Assembly: GCA_016790635.1 (NCBI GenBank)
Contig: JAEUOR010000019.1
Span: 1 to 64,000, forward strand
Source of the DNA: Burkholderiales bacterium
Lineage (GTDB): Bacteria; Pseudomonadota; Gammaproteobacteria; Burkholderiales; JAEUOS01
Length of the DNA stretch: 64,000 nt
Direction of reading: 5' to 3'
A program made the translations under genes and the position numbers. The notes below the pieces were generated by a model. It did no database searches. It was not told the DNA's origin and saw only the letters and a program-made list of their open reading frames with translations. Positions 34,880 to 44,339 of the stretch are shown in pieces. Within the stretch, counting starts at the first letter, position 1; every line of letters starts with the position of its first letter.

Positions 34880-35576
34880 GGCGCCGCACCGACCATTCGC
34901 GCACGCCATAGGCCAGCGCGTTCAACGCCAGCACGATCGCAAGCAGGATGACGCCCAGGGCCAGCGCCAGCGGCAAGTCGCCCTTGGAAGTCTCAAGGGC
35001 GATGGCCGTGGTCATGACGCGCGTGACGCCGTCGATGTTGCCGCCCACGATCATGACCGCGCCGACCTCGGCCATGGCGCGCCCGAGTCCGGCCAAGACC
35101 ACGGTCACGAGCGAATAACGCGTGTCCCACAGCAGGGTCAGCGCCGCGCGGGGCGTCGATACGCCGAGCGAGCGCAGTTGCTCCTCGTACTCGCGCCAGG
35201 CATCCTCGATGACCTGGCGCGCCAGGGCCGCGACGATCGGGGTGATGAGGACGAACTGCGCGATCACCATGGCCCCTGGCGTGAACAGGAGCCCGAAGCC
35301 TCCCAGCGGCCCGGCGCGCGAAAGCAGCAAATAGACCATGAGGCCCACGACCACGGGCGGCAGGCCCATCGCGGCATTGAGCAGCACGATCAGCGCTCGC
35401 CGGCCGGGAAAGCGGCCGACTGCCACCGCGGCGCCGACCAAACCCCCGACGACCGCCGCCAGCGTCACCGCGGCCAGGCTCACCTTGAGCGAAAGACCGA
35501 TGATCGCGATCAGGCGCGCATCGGCCGCGACCGCGAGCGCGGCCGCGTCGGCGAACGCGTCGAGGATCCATGACAT
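34872..35576 (-). CDS. tupB: Tungstate ABC transporter permease
   Basis: The membrane subunit is 234 residues with about five helices. It shows the molybdate/tungstate permease pattern: RRALIVLLNAAMGLPPVVVGL in the first half and the coupling motif EYEEQLRSLGVSTPRAALTL near residues 140-160. The ATG at 35576 is at the beginning of the product MSWILDAFADAAALAV. It is the first gene of the tup operon and lies 80 bases from the 3' end of addA on the same strand. Confidence 0.87.
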   Translation of the reverse strand: MSWILDAFADAAALAVAADARLIAIIGLSLKVSLAAVTLAAVVGGLVGAAVAVGRFPGRRALIVLLNAAMGLPPVVVGLMVYLLLSRAGPLGGFGLLFTPGAMVIAQFVLITPIVAALARQVIEDAWREYEEQLRSLGVSTPRAALTLLWDTRYSLVTVVLAGLGRAMAEVGAVMIVGGNIDGVTRVMTTAIALETSKGDLPLALALGVILLAIVLALNALAYGVREWSVRRHG

Positions 35577-35656
35577 GGCGGGCGCAATCCTAGCGGTGAA
35601 GCGGAGATCGCGCCGACCGCGCTGGACGCGTGTTCCCCGGATGCATGGGCGCGCGG

Positions 35657-38600
35657 CTATTCAACTTCGAACAGTGCGTCAACCGTGAGGTCGATCAAGG
35701 CCCCGCGCACCCGGCGCGGCGCAACCACGGCCGACACCAGCGCGACATAGTCGCGCACCTGGGCTTCGTAGCCGGGCAACACGTCCGGCCCCAGGCGCGA
35801 CTTGTAGTCGAGCACCCACACCTCGTCGGCAAAGGCGACGATACGGTCGACGCGCCGTGTGCGCCCGTCAGCGCCGACGACTTCTGCCTCGTTGCGCGCC
35901 ACGGCGTTTGCCTCTGTGCTGAAAAAGCGCCTGAGCGCGGGCGCAGCCAGGGTGGTGTGCGCCTTGGCAAGGGCCTCCCGGGCAGCCCCAGGAGGCAGGC
36001 CGAAACGCCGCCCCAGCATTGGAGGTTCTTCAAGTGCGCTGCCCTCCGAGACCCGCTGCAGCACCCAATGGCGCAGCTTGCCGCGCCGGATTTCCTCGGA
36101 CTCCGGGGCAAGGCGTTCGCCAATGGAAATGCGCGTGAGCGGCGCATCGACGCGCGGCGCGGCCGCCGGGACGGCGGATGCCTCGGGCGACCAGGCCGCA
36201 GGCAAGGCCCCGAACGGGCCGGCGCCCATAGCTGCCAGCGCAGCCTCGATACGCCGGTACCAGCTCACATCGTTGTCGCCGCGGCCGGGCTCTATGCCGC
36301 TCACCAACAGGACCTGGCGCGCGCGCGTCATGGCGACGTAGAGAAGATTCAGGTTCTCGACCGCGTCCTCACGTGCCTCTTCTTCGAAAATCGACTCGCG
36401 GCCGCTGCCGGTGAGTTCCGCGTTGAAGACCGGCGAGAAGTGCCTGGGTCTGCGGTCTGCGGGCGGCCAGTCGATCAGCATGCGATAAGTGCTTGCGCGC
36501 ACAGACACCCGATGAGCATCGGCCAGCCAGACGATGGGGGCTTCCAGGCCTTTGGCGCCGTGGATGGTCATGATGCGCACCGCGCCGTCGGCCGCGGCGA
36601 CGCCTTCGTCCGGCGCGTCGGTCGCATCCTCGCGACGCCAGCGCGCGATCTCGCCGATGAAGCGCGTGAGGCTCGGGTAGCGCCCCGCGTCGAGGTCGAG
36701 CGCGAGCTCGATCAAGGCGTGCAGGTTGGCGGTCGCGCGCGTCCCGAGGTGCGGCGGGGCCGCGGCGCGATAGCGGTCAAGCACGTCGCCTTCGTGATAG
36801 ATGCGGTCGAGCAGGTCGTGCACGGGCAGGCGGTCGGCCAGTGCAAGCCAGCCGGAAAGCAGGTGCCGTGCGAGGAACAGCGGCGAATCCGGCCTGGCAT
36901 CGAAGGCACACAGGCGCTGCCACCAGGTGGATTCTCGACATTCGGCCAGTGCGACGAGAGCGTCGTCGCCTAAGCCGAACAGCGGGCTCCTGAGCACATG
37001 CGCGAGCGCGAGATCGTCCCCGCTCCGGACCAGGAAGCGCATCAGCGCCTCCATGTCCTTCACCTCGATGGCGTCTAGCAACCCGCCCAGGCGCGCGGTG
37101 AGAAAGGGGATGCCTGCCTCGCGCAGCGCTTGCTCGTAAGCCGCCATGGGTGTGCGGCTGCGCACGAGGATCATCACGTCGCCAAAGCCGGCCGGTCGCG
37201 GCCTGCCGGCTTCGTCGATCACCTGCACACTGCCGATCAGTTGCCGCAGGCGCGCGGCGATCGCCCGCCCTTCTTCGAGGCTGCGTCCATCGCCGTCCTC
37301 GGGCGCCGGTACAGCCAGCGGGTCGCGCGGCCCTGCCTTAGCGTCGACTTCCGGCCTGGCGGACGAAATCAGCGGCAGGCACTCGACCATTCCCGGCACG
37401 GACGCGCGGGCCGTGGTCTGCGGCCGGAAATGGTTCCCCTCCCCTGCTGCGGCAAACACGGCATTGATGACTTCGACGATCGGACCCGCGTTGCGCTGGG
37501 TATGATCGCGTTCGACCTTGAGGGCGCCGCGCGCTTGGCACAGCTCCCGGGCCGCGGCTGCGAAGACCCGCGGGTCGGCGCGCCTGAAGCGATAGATCGC
37601 CTGCCGCGGATCGCCGACCATGAAGACCGCCGGCGCGTCGGCCGAATCGCCATAGGCTTGCAGCCAGCCCGACAGCGCGCGCCACTGCTGCGGGTTCGTG
37701 TCCTGGAATTCGTCGAGCAACACCTGTCGATAGCGTGCGTCCAGGCGCGCGTGCAAATAGGCCGCCGTCGCGTCATCAGCCAGAAGCCGCGCCGCGCGGG
37801 TCTCGACATCGGTATGGTCCATCGTCCCGCGCGCCGCCTTGAGGGCCTGCAATTCGCCGATCAACGCGTCGCCGCAGCGATAGGTAGCAGCGCCGAGTGC
37901 CAGCAGGCGCTGGTTGGCCAGTTGCGCCTGCAATGCGAGGATCGAATCGGCGATCGCCGCGTGTTCGGAAAGCAGAGCGTCGGTTTCGTCACCCAGCGCA
38001 TCACGCAGGGTCCTCGAATCCTTGAGCAGGCGTCGGCCACCCTCCTTGGTCACAAAGATGCCTGTGACCTCCTTGAAGGCGGACACCCCATCGGCCAGGC
38101 CCTGTTCGAGCGCAGCCAAATATTGTTTGTCGGTCTTGGTGAGCGCCTTGCCCTTGCGCGCGAGAACTTGCGCGTAACGCCCCAGACGCTCGCGCCAGTC
38201 CGTGAGCCATTCGGAGGTCGAATCACGCTCCGGGTCGACTGCGAGTGTTCGCCCGAGTTCCGCACTCGCGTAACGCGCCGGGTCCGCCTGTCCCGCCGCG
38301 TAGGCCCACCACTCGGCACGCTGCGCCGCGAAGCGAAACAGAAGGTCGCGCGTGCTGGACAGCCCCAGTTCGCCCAATAACTGCTCGAAAGCCAGCGCGA
38401 CGGGGCTGGCCGGCTCGCGCGCGCAGCGCGCGGCCAGGCGCTGCCAGGCGGCACGCACGGCGCGACCGGCGTTGTCGTCGAGCACCTGGCCGAAGGGAGC
38501 ATCACCGTCCCAGGCTGCCTTGAGGGGCTGCAAGCCGACCAGATGGGCGAACCAGCCGTGAAAGGTATCGATGATGGCGGGCGGCTGCGCACTCACCCAG

Positions 38601-38929
38601 GCCTCGTGCAAGCCCCGCGCGCGCGGCAGCGCTGCGCGCGCTGCCGAGGAGTCGAGACCACGCTCGACCAGGAAAGCAAGCGCCTCATCGTCGCTCATCT
38701 CCAGGGCCAGTTGCGCCAGCCATAGGCTGACGCGTTCGCGCATTTCGCCGGCGGCCTTGCGCGTGAAGGTGATGGCGAGGATTTCGCCGGGCGCGGTGCC
38801 GGCCAGGAGCGCGCGCACCATGCGCGAAGCGATGAGCCAGGTCTTGCCGCTGCCGGCGCAGGCTTCGACGACGGCCGACCGCGCCGGGTCGAGTGCGTCG
38901 TGCCAGTCGGGAACTGCGTATTCCTTCAT
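35657..38929 (-). CDS. addA: AddA-type helicase-nuclease subunit
   Basis: The 1090-residue enzyme is the UvrD/RecB-like subunit of the AddAB double-strand-break repair complex, which resects DNA ends and helps load RecA. Walker A AGSGKT is at about 25-30, motif Ia TFTRKAAGEM near 63-72, Walker B LLDEFQDTNPQQW in the first half, and helicase motifs TIHGAKGLEAPIVW and LNLLYVAMTRARQ in the last third. The C-terminal nuclease domain has the VWVLDYKSR motif. The ATG at 38929 overlaps the addB stop (ATGA). AddAB replaces RecBCD in many betaproteobacteria. It follows addB in an operon. Confidence 0.93.
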   Translation of the reverse strand: MKEYAVPDWHDALDPARSAVVEACAGSGKTWLIASRMVRALLAGTAPGEILAITFTRKAAGEMRERVSLWLAQLALEMSDDEALAFLVERGLDSSAARAALPRARGLHEAWVSAQPPAIIDTFHGWFAHLVGLQPLKAAWDGDAPFGQVLDDNAGRAVRAAWQRLAARCAREPASPVALAFEQLLGELGLSSTRDLLFRFAAQRAEWWAYAAGQADPARYASAELGRTLAVDPERDSTSEWLTDWRERLGRYAQVLARKGKALTKTDKQYLAALEQGLADGVSAFKEVTGIFVTKEGGRRLLKDSRTLRDALGDETDALLSEHAAIADSILALQAQLANQRLLALGAATYRCGDALIGELQALKAARGTMDHTDVETRAARLLADDATAAYLHARLDARYRQVLLDEFQDTNPQQWRALSGWLQAYGDSADAPAVFMVGDPRQAIYRFRRADPRVFAAAARELCQARGALKVERDHTQRNAGPIVEVINAVFAAAGEGNHFRPQTTARASVPGMVECLPLISSARPEVDAKAGPRDPLAVPAPEDGDGRSLEEGRAIAARLRQLIGSVQVIDEAGRPRPAGFGDVMILVRSRTPMAAYEQALREAGIPFLTARLGGLLDAIEVKDMEALMRFLVRSGDDLALAHVLRSPLFGLGDDALVALAECRESTWWQRLCAFDARPDSPLFLARHLLSGWLALADRLPVHDLLDRIYHEGDVLDRYRAAAPPHLGTRATANLHALIELALDLDAGRYPSLTRFIGEIARWRREDATDAPDEGVAAADGAVRIMTIHGAKGLEAPIVWLADAHRVSVRASTYRMLIDWPPADRRPRHFSPVFNAELTGSGRESIFEEEAREDAVENLNLLYVAMTRARQVLLVSGIEPGRGDNDVSWYRRIEAALAAMGAGPFGALPAAWSPEASAVPAAAPRVDAPLTRISIGERLAPESEEIRRGKLRHWVLQRVSEGSALEEPPMLGRRFGLPPGAAREALAKAHTTLAAPALRRFFSTEANAVARNEAEVVGADGRTRRVDRIVAFADEVWVLDYKSRLGPDVLPGYEAQVRDYVALVSAVVAPRRVRGALIDLTVDALFEVE

Positions 38930-41721
38930 GTCGCCCCGCCTGCATAGTCGCGCCTGCACAGGCCGCGCATCTCGCAGGTCTCGCAGACGTGCGTGGCGCC
39001 ATGTGCCGCCAGGCGTGCGCCGCCGGCCACCGCACCCAGAGCGGCGGCGAAACGCGCAGCCTCGGTGGCGGCATCGGCCGCCGGCCGCCCATCCTCGGGC
39101 ACCGGATTGACGACGTCGTCGTCGAGCCCGATGTACATCGCCTTGTCCGCCTGCCCGTAGAGCCAGGCGTAGAGCGGCAGCTGCACGTCCTCGCCGGGGA
39201 CTTTCAAGGCCGCTCTGAGCGCGCTGCGCCCTCGCGTCTTGTAGTCAAGGACCGCGACCTCTTCCGAACCGTCCGCGGCGCTCGCCTTGACATCGACACG
39301 GTCGAGGCGACCCTTGACGGCGATGCGGCCGCCGTCGGCAAGCGGGAGTTCGCGCTCGCAGCGCAGTTCCCCGTCGCGGTAGCGCCAACCATCGGCCTCC
39401 CGGTCGAGTTGCCAGGCGAGATAGGCGGGAATTCGCGCGGCGAAGCGCAGCTTCCAGCCCAGCGACAGGTGATTGAACGCGATCGCTTCGGCAAAGACGT
39501 CGTCGGCAATGGCGCGCAGTTCAGCCTCGAGCGACGCGCGATCCTTGCCGCTCAAGAGGGCATGGCGCGCGTGAAACCGGTTCAGCGTCTCGTGCACCCA
39601 TTGCCCGTAATCACGCTTCTCGAGTTCCTCGCGCACGGACTCGGGTTGGTCCAGCGCCAGCAGATGCCGCGCGAAAAAGCGGTAGGGGCAGTCGACGAGG
39701 GACTGCAACGCACTGACCGACAGCATGGCGGGCAAGAGCTGCGGCGCCCGCGGGGCCGCGCGGGGCGTGCCGACGGGGGCGATGCGGGCCGCCGGCAGCG
39801 CATGGCGACGCATGAGCCCGGCGCCACAGGCGACCCGGTGCGCAGCGTCGAGCAGGGCCCATGGCGGCGCGACCGGGTTGGCCTCGCCGCGCTCGCCATC
39901 GCGCCAGGTGACCGCAACGGCGTCGTTGACTGCCAGCAGGTGCAGCAGGTCGGCGCGCAAGGCAGCGGCGCGCGTTGCAGCGTCAGGCAGGCCCAGCGCG
40001 GCCGCCAGACCCGCGCCCAGGAACAATGGCGCGTCCGGCGGCCCCGGCAGCCGCGCCGCATCGGCACCGATCAGCACCACGCCGTCGAAGCGGCGCATGG
40101 CGAGCGACCGAAGGTCCGTCATGATGACGCTGCTCGTCACCAGTGCATCGCGGAACGTCGCCTCTTCCAGGGCGCTGGTCACCCAGTCGCGCCATTCGGC
40201 GAATCCAAGACGTCCAGGCGCTGCGCGCGCGTCCTCGGACAGGGTCGCCAGCAACGCTGCGACTTCGACGCCGGCAGCATCCTGCCCAAGCCCCCCGGCC
40301 AGTCCGATGGAATCGAGTGACGCGGCCAGGCGGTCGGACCAGGCAGCCAGATCGCGCGCGCTGCCACGCCCGGCATCAAGCTGCGCGGCAGCGCGCTCCA
40401 GTGCGTCAAAGGCCGCGGAAACCGCGGCCTTGAGGGCAGCGTCGAGTTCACTCAGCGCCAGGGCGCGCCGCATCGACGCGAGACCGCCGGTCAGGTTGTG
40501 GGTGCGCACCAGCACATCGACAGCCGCAGCGACCGACTTGCGCCGTTCCTGTGCCACATCGGCGAACACAAACGGCGAGCGCAGCAAATCGATCAGGTCG
40601 GCCTGCGGAAAATCAGCGGACGCACAGTCCAGCCAGCGCATCAGCGCGGTCGCGGCGCTGGTCGTCGACAGCCGCCATCCCGCTTCGTCCGCCACCAGGA
40701 TGCCGTCCCGCTCGAGCAGCGCCCGGGCGCGCCGCGCTGCCAGGCGGTCGAGTGCGACCAGGGCGACCTCGCGCTTCCCGGCAACTACCCAGTCGCGCAC
40801 CACCGCGGCGACGGCATCGGCTTCGGCTTCCAGGCTGTCGGCATGGATGAGTTGCGGCATGCCGGTCACCGCGATGCCGCGCGCACGCTCGGCCAACGGG
40901 GCGCGGGCCGCTCCGTCGGCCTGGCCGCTTCCGCGTTTTTCTTCGCCCGTCCTCCACGCCGCATGCGCCAGAGCCAATCGCGCCGCGCCCCAGTCGGGGG
41001 CGAGCACGGTGACCGGGGCACGGCGCGCGTAGCGCTCGATGAAACCCGCCAAAGGGGAAGGCAGTACGGCGCGCGGCCGGTGCTCGAGCACCCACAGCGG
41101 CGCGCTCGCTTCCTCGGCCAAGCGAGTGACGCGCAATCGTTCGGCAAAACCCGGGTCCAGCGGCGCTTCGGGCGCACCGCTGGTCATGGCGCGCCAGAGT
41201 TCGACAACCAGGCGCACCTCGAAAGAGGCGGCCTCGCCGGCGCGGCCCCGGTAGGCATCCCGGACTGCCCGGGTAAGCGAAGCAACACTCGCCTCACTGG
41301 GCTCGACGCCCTGCATCAGGGTGTCACACGCGGCCAGCAGGGCCCGTGCGACCTGCCAGAGTCCTTCGCCGCGCAGGCCCTCGCGCGCCTTCAGGACATC
41401 GTACAAGCGCGCCAGACGTTCGCGCGGCCTTTGTACCGCACGCGGAAGGGGAACCGATGCAGCCCAGGTCTCGAGGGTGACGATGCGCGGCGTGAACAAT
41501 GCGATCTGGCCGCGACGCGCGCACTCACGCCCAAAGGCGGCGCGCAGCCCCGGTGCGGCGCTTGCGGCAGGGACGAGCACCACATGGCTGGCCAAGGCAT
41601 CGGCCGGGGTGCGATCCAGGATCGCAGCCGCAAGCCTCTCGGGCCAATGGCCATCGACAGGTACCCGCACGACCGGAGCCGGCCAGTCATGCGCACTTGA
41701 ATCATTCGAAATCGCTCCCAC
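38926..41721 (-). CDS. addB: AddB-type nuclease/inactivated helicase subunit
   Basis: The 931-residue partner of AddA. The N-terminal half resembles a superfamily 1 helicase but has no GxxGxGKT site; it starts HVVLVPAASAAPGLRAAFG, so it is an inactive helicase fold. The C-terminal PD-(D/E)XK nuclease domain shows VAVLDYKTRG. Four cysteines expected for the iron-sulfur staple are present: one in SLVDCPYRFF and three in CETCEMRGLC at the C-terminus. The GTG start at 41721 is not firmly fixed. It is divergent from trxA across 131 bp and translationally coupled to addA. Confidence 0.9.
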   Translation of the reverse strand: MGAISNDSSAHDWPAPVVRVPVDGHWPERLAAAILDRTPADALASHVVLVPAASAAPGLRAAFGRECARRGQIALFTPRIVTLETWAASVPLPRAVQRPRERLARLYDVLKAREGLRGEGLWQVARALLAACDTLMQGVEPSEASVASLTRAVRDAYRGRAGEAASFEVRLVVELWRAMTSGAPEAPLDPGFAERLRVTRLAEEASAPLWVLEHRPRAVLPSPLAGFIERYARRAPVTVLAPDWGAARLALAHAAWRTGEEKRGSGQADGAARAPLAERARGIAVTGMPQLIHADSLEAEADAVAAVVRDWVVAGKREVALVALDRLAARRARALLERDGILVADEAGWRLSTTSAATALMRWLDCASADFPQADLIDLLRSPFVFADVAQERRKSVAAAVDVLVRTHNLTGGLASMRRALALSELDAALKAAVSAAFDALERAAAQLDAGRGSARDLAAWSDRLAASLDSIGLAGGLGQDAAGVEVAALLATLSEDARAAPGRLGFAEWRDWVTSALEEATFRDALVTSSVIMTDLRSLAMRRFDGVVLIGADAARLPGPPDAPLFLGAGLAAALGLPDAATRAAALRADLLHLLAVNDAVAVTWRDGERGEANPVAPPWALLDAAHRVACGAGLMRRHALPAARIAPVGTPRAAPRAPQLLPAMLSVSALQSLVDCPYRFFARHLLALDQPESVREELEKRDYGQWVHETLNRFHARHALLSGKDRASLEAELRAIADDVFAEAIAFNHLSLGWKLRFAARIPAYLAWQLDREADGWRYRDGELRCERELPLADGGRIAVKGRLDRVDVKASAADGSEEVAVLDYKTRGRSALRAALKVPGEDVQLPLYAWLYGQADKAMYIGLDDDVVNPVPEDGRPAADAATEAARFAAALGAVAGGARLAAHGATHVCETCEMRGLCRRDYAGGAT

Positions 41722-41852
41722 CTGCCGATATTAGCGAGAGCAGAGTCGGGAAGGGTTGCGAGTCGGGTTTGCTACACTTGCTGCCCGGGTCCTCGCTCCC
41801 AAACCTTGAAATTCTCCCCGTTCTCATCAGGGCCATTACGACAGGAAACTTC

Positions 41853-42179
41853 ATGAGCGCCAACATCGCCCACGTCACCGACGCCAGCTTCGAAACCGAC
41901 GTCCTCAAGTCCGATGCCCCCGTGCTGGTCGACTACTGGGCCGAGTGGTGCGGACCTTGCAAGATGGTCGCTCCGGTGCTTGAAGAGTTGGCCAAGAGCT
42001 ATGGCGACAAGCTCAAGATCGCCAAGATGGACGTCGATGCCAACCAGGAAGTGCCGGCAAAGCACAACATCCGCGGCATCCCGACCCTCATGCTTTTCAA
42101 GGGCGGGCAGGTGGTGGCCACCAAGGTCGGCGCGATGTCCAAGTCGCAGTTGACTGCGTTCATCGACAGCCACATCTAG
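41853..42179 (+). CDS. trxA: Thioredoxin 1
   Basis: A small cytosolic thiol-disulfide reductant of 108 residues, the family length. The active site is WCGPC at 32-36, and the cis-proline region GIPTLMLFKGG is in the second half. The start at 41853 follows AGGAAAC; a TACACT box at 41773-41778 could be the -10. It precedes rho, the usual betaproteobacterial trxA-rho order, but a 381-bp gap with its own promoter lies between. Confidence 0.97.
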   Translation: MSANIAHVTDASFETDVLKSDAPVLVDYWAEWCGPCKMVAPVLEELAKSYGDKLKIAKMDVDANQEVPAKHNIRGIPTLMLFKGGQVVATKVGAMSKSQLTAFIDSHI

Positions 42180-42560
42180 TCGGCGCAACTCGCCTCGCCG
42201 GCCACGTCGTAGGGGTGCCCGGTGATACTGCGACCGCCGAATCGCCGGACACGTTTGACTGCTTGGACGTTCTGCTGGCGGCCAGTCTCGCCGCCATTTT
42301 GTTGCTTTATGGCAACAATTCCCGGGATTGTGGGCCGGCGGGTTTGACACCACGGCCCGAGAACGCCTAACCTCCTTCCCTCATACGCCGTCCGCGCCTT
42401 GAGAAAGGCCGCGCGAGCGTCCCGGAGCGGTTTCCCGCCCGGTCGATTTCAGCAGCATCTCCACCGCTTTTCGCGTTTTTTCCCGCGTTTTCCCGCGTTT
42501 CACCATCCCTGCGGCCGTCAAGAGCCGTTCCCCGTCCGGCCGTTGTCGGAACACCTTCCC
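42180..42560 (+). promoter_or_regulatory. rho promoter and leader region
   Basis: No gene is seen in these 381 bases. Features in order: a 7-bp hairpin, TTGTTGC/GCAACAA with a 6-base loop (42299-42318); a candidate promoter TTGACA (42344-42349), 18-base spacer, TAACCT (42368-42373); and a leader of about 180 bases whose C/T-rich part holds direct repeats of TCCCGCGTTT at 42481-42490 and 42491-42500. In E. coli, Rho represses its own gene by terminating in the leader; a similar loop is inferred here. Confidence 0.55.
42471..42500 (+). repeat. 10-base tandem repeat in the rho leader
   Basis: Two perfect copies of TCCCGCGTTT (42481-42490, 42491-42500) are preceded by a degenerate copy, TCGCGTTTTT (42471-42480). 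They lie 60-90 bases before the rho ATG, in RNA rich in C and U, as Rho loading sites are. Confidence 0.85.
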
Positions 42561-43820
42561 ATGCATTTTTCAGAACTCAAGAATTTCCACGTTACCCAGC
42601 TGGTCGAAATGGCCGTCGGCCTGGAAATCGACAACGCCAGCCGCATGCGCAAGCATGAGCTGATCTTTGCGATCCTCAAGGCCAAGGCCAAGCGCGGCGA
42701 ACCGATCTTCGGCGACGGGACCATGGAATGCCTGCCCGACGGCTTCGGCTTCCTGCGCTCCCCCGACACCTCCTACCTGGCCGGCACCGACGACATCTAC
42801 ATCAGCCCGTCGCAGATCCGCCGCTTCAACCTGCACACCGGCGACACGGTCGAAGGCGAGATCCGCGTACCCAAGGATGGCGAGCGTTATTTCGCGCTGG
42901 TGAAGGTCGATCGCGTCAACGGCGAGCCACCCGAGAACAGCAAGAACAAGATCCTCTTCGAGAACCTGACCCCGTTGTTTCCGGACAAGGTCATGCGCCT
43001 GGAGCGCGACATCAAGGCCGAGGAGAACATCACCGGGCGCATCATCGACATCGTCGCCCCGATTGGTCGAGGGCAGCGCGGGCTGCTTGTCGCCAGCCCC
43101 AAGTCGGGCAAGACCGTGATGCTGCAGCACATCGCGCACGCGATTACCTCCAATCACCCCGACGTGATCCTGATCGTGCTGTTGATCGACGAGCGTCCCG
43201 AGGAGGTCACCGACATGCAGCGCACCGTGCGCGGCGAAGTCGTGGCCTCGACCTTCGACGAACCGGCGGTGCGCCACGTGCAGGTGGCAGACATGGTCAT
43301 CGAGAAGGCCAAGCGCTTGGTCGAGCACAAGAAGGATGTGGTCATCCTGCTTGACTCGATCACGCGCCTGGCGCGCGCCTACAACACGGTCCAGCCTTCC
43401 TCGGGCAAGGTGCTGACCGGCGGTGTCGACGCCAATGCGCTGCAAAAGCCCAAGCGCTTTTTCGGTGCGGCGCGCAACGTCGAGGAAGGCGGGTCCCTCA
43501 CCATCATCGCCACCGCGCTGATCGACACCGGCAGCCGCATGGACGACGTGATCTACGAGGAATTCAAGGGCACCGGCAACATGGAGATCCACCTGGATCG
43601 CCGCATGGCCGAGAAGCGTGTCTACCCCTCGATCATGATCAACAAGTCCGGCACGCGGCGAGAAGAACTGCTGCTCGAGCCGGCGATCCTGCAGAAGGTA
43701 TGGATCCTGCGCAAGTTCCTATACAACATGGACGAAATAGAAGCCATGGAATTCATGATGGACAAGATGCGCGCCACCAAGAACAACGCCGAGTTCTTCG
43801 ACTCGATGAAAAAAGGCTGA
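42561..43820 (+). CDS. rho: Transcription termination factor Rho
   Basis: A hexameric RNA-dependent ATPase that ends transcripts; 419 residues, identical in length to E. coli Rho. It starts [18 protein letters not shown] and has the cold-shock-like RNA-binding domain (about 50-120: [22 protein letters not shown]), Walker A SPKSGKT at 179-185, and Walker [11 protein letters not shown] in the second half, with the Q- and R-loop regions intact. The ATG at 42561 is set by homology; the in-frame extension upstream is leader sequence. It has its own candidate promoter. Confidence 0.98.
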   Translation: MHFSELKNFHVTQLVEMAVGLEIDNASRMRKHELIFAILKAKAKRGEPIFGDGTMECLPDGFGFLRSPDTSYLAGTDDIYISPSQIRRFNLHTGDTVEGEIRVPKDGERYFALVKVDRVNGEPPENSKNKILFENLTPLFPDKVMRLERDIKAEENITGRIIDIVAPIGRGQRGLLVASPKSGKTVMLQHIAHAITSNHPDVILIVLLIDERPEEVTDMQRTVRGEVVASTFDEPAVRHVQVADMVIEKAKRLVEHKKDVVILLDSITRLARAYNTVQPSSGKVLTGGVDANALQKPKRFFGAARNVEEGGSLTIIATALIDTGSRMDDVIYEEFKGTGNMEIHLDRRMAEKRVYPSIMINKSGTRREELLLEPAILQKVWILRKFLYNMDEIEAMEFMMDKMRATKNNAEFFDSMKKG

Positions 43821-43877
43821 GCGCGCGCCACAATCCAAAGGGCCGCCAGGGCGGCAGCGGGCGCCGCGCGGTCCTGG

Positions 43878-44159
43878 CTAGGTCGTCGCGGACGGACGCC
43901 TGCCCACCAGGTATTGCGCGCCTTCGCTGCCGAAGGCTTCTTCGTGCACGCAGCCGGCTGCCATGGTGAAGGTGTCACCGGCACGGCATACCTGGGTTCG
44001 GCCATCAAAAGTCAGGCGCAGCTCACCCTGGAGCATGATCGCGTGCACGTCGAAGGGGTGCGAGTGCGCCGCATTGGTCTGATGCGGCGGTTGGCTGCGT
44101 TCAGAGATATCGTGGTAGCCATCGCGCTTGAGTGCGGCGGTGAAGGCTTCGAGGTCCAT
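43878..44159 (-). CDS. Small cupin-domain protein
   Basis: A 93-residue single-domain cupin. The metal-binding motif is visible as [15 protein letters not shown], with the second motif [15 protein letters not shown] carrying a further histidine. Small cupins may be isomerases, dioxygenases or sensors; no function can be assigned. A good AGGAGAGC Shine-Dalgarno lies about 7 bases before the ATG. It is inserted on the opposite strand between rho and rpmE, which are usually adjacent. Its promoter must lie within the 180 bases shared with the rpmE promoter. Confidence 0.8.
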   Translation of the reverse strand: MDLEAFTAALKRDGYHDISERSQPPHQTNAAHSHPFDVHAIMLQGELRLTFDGRTQVCRAGDTFTMAAGCVHEEAFGSEGAQYLVGRRPSATT

Positions 44160-44224
44160 GGGGAAAGCTCTCCTGCTGTGATGACCCGGGCCAGTCTAAC
44201 GCCTGCCGCGCCCGGCAGCGGGGT

Positions 44225-44254
44225 TTGCCTGGGGCGGGGCTTAGCCGTTATAAT
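44225..44254 (+). promoter_or_regulatory. Promoter of rpmE
   Basis: A perfect TATAAT (44249-44254) with TTGCCT (44225-44230) at an 18-base spacer. The start would be near 44261, giving an 80-base leader before rpmE. Confidence 0.75.
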
Positions 44255-44339
44255 GGAAGGCTTTTCAACCCGTTGCGAAACCTTAGCCCTTGCCGAGACA
44301 CCGTCGGCCGCAGGAGTCCGCGACACTCAAGGAACTGTC

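Noticed and set aside
42299..42318. Hairpin after trxA as an intrinsic terminator
   Set aside because: The stem is AU-rich and only 7 bp, and no T-tract follows (TTCCCGGG instead).
42399..42560. N-terminal extension of Rho
   Set aside because: The 54 added residues are arginine/phenylalanine-rich leader translation; Rho with the ATG at 42561 is exactly the E. coli length.
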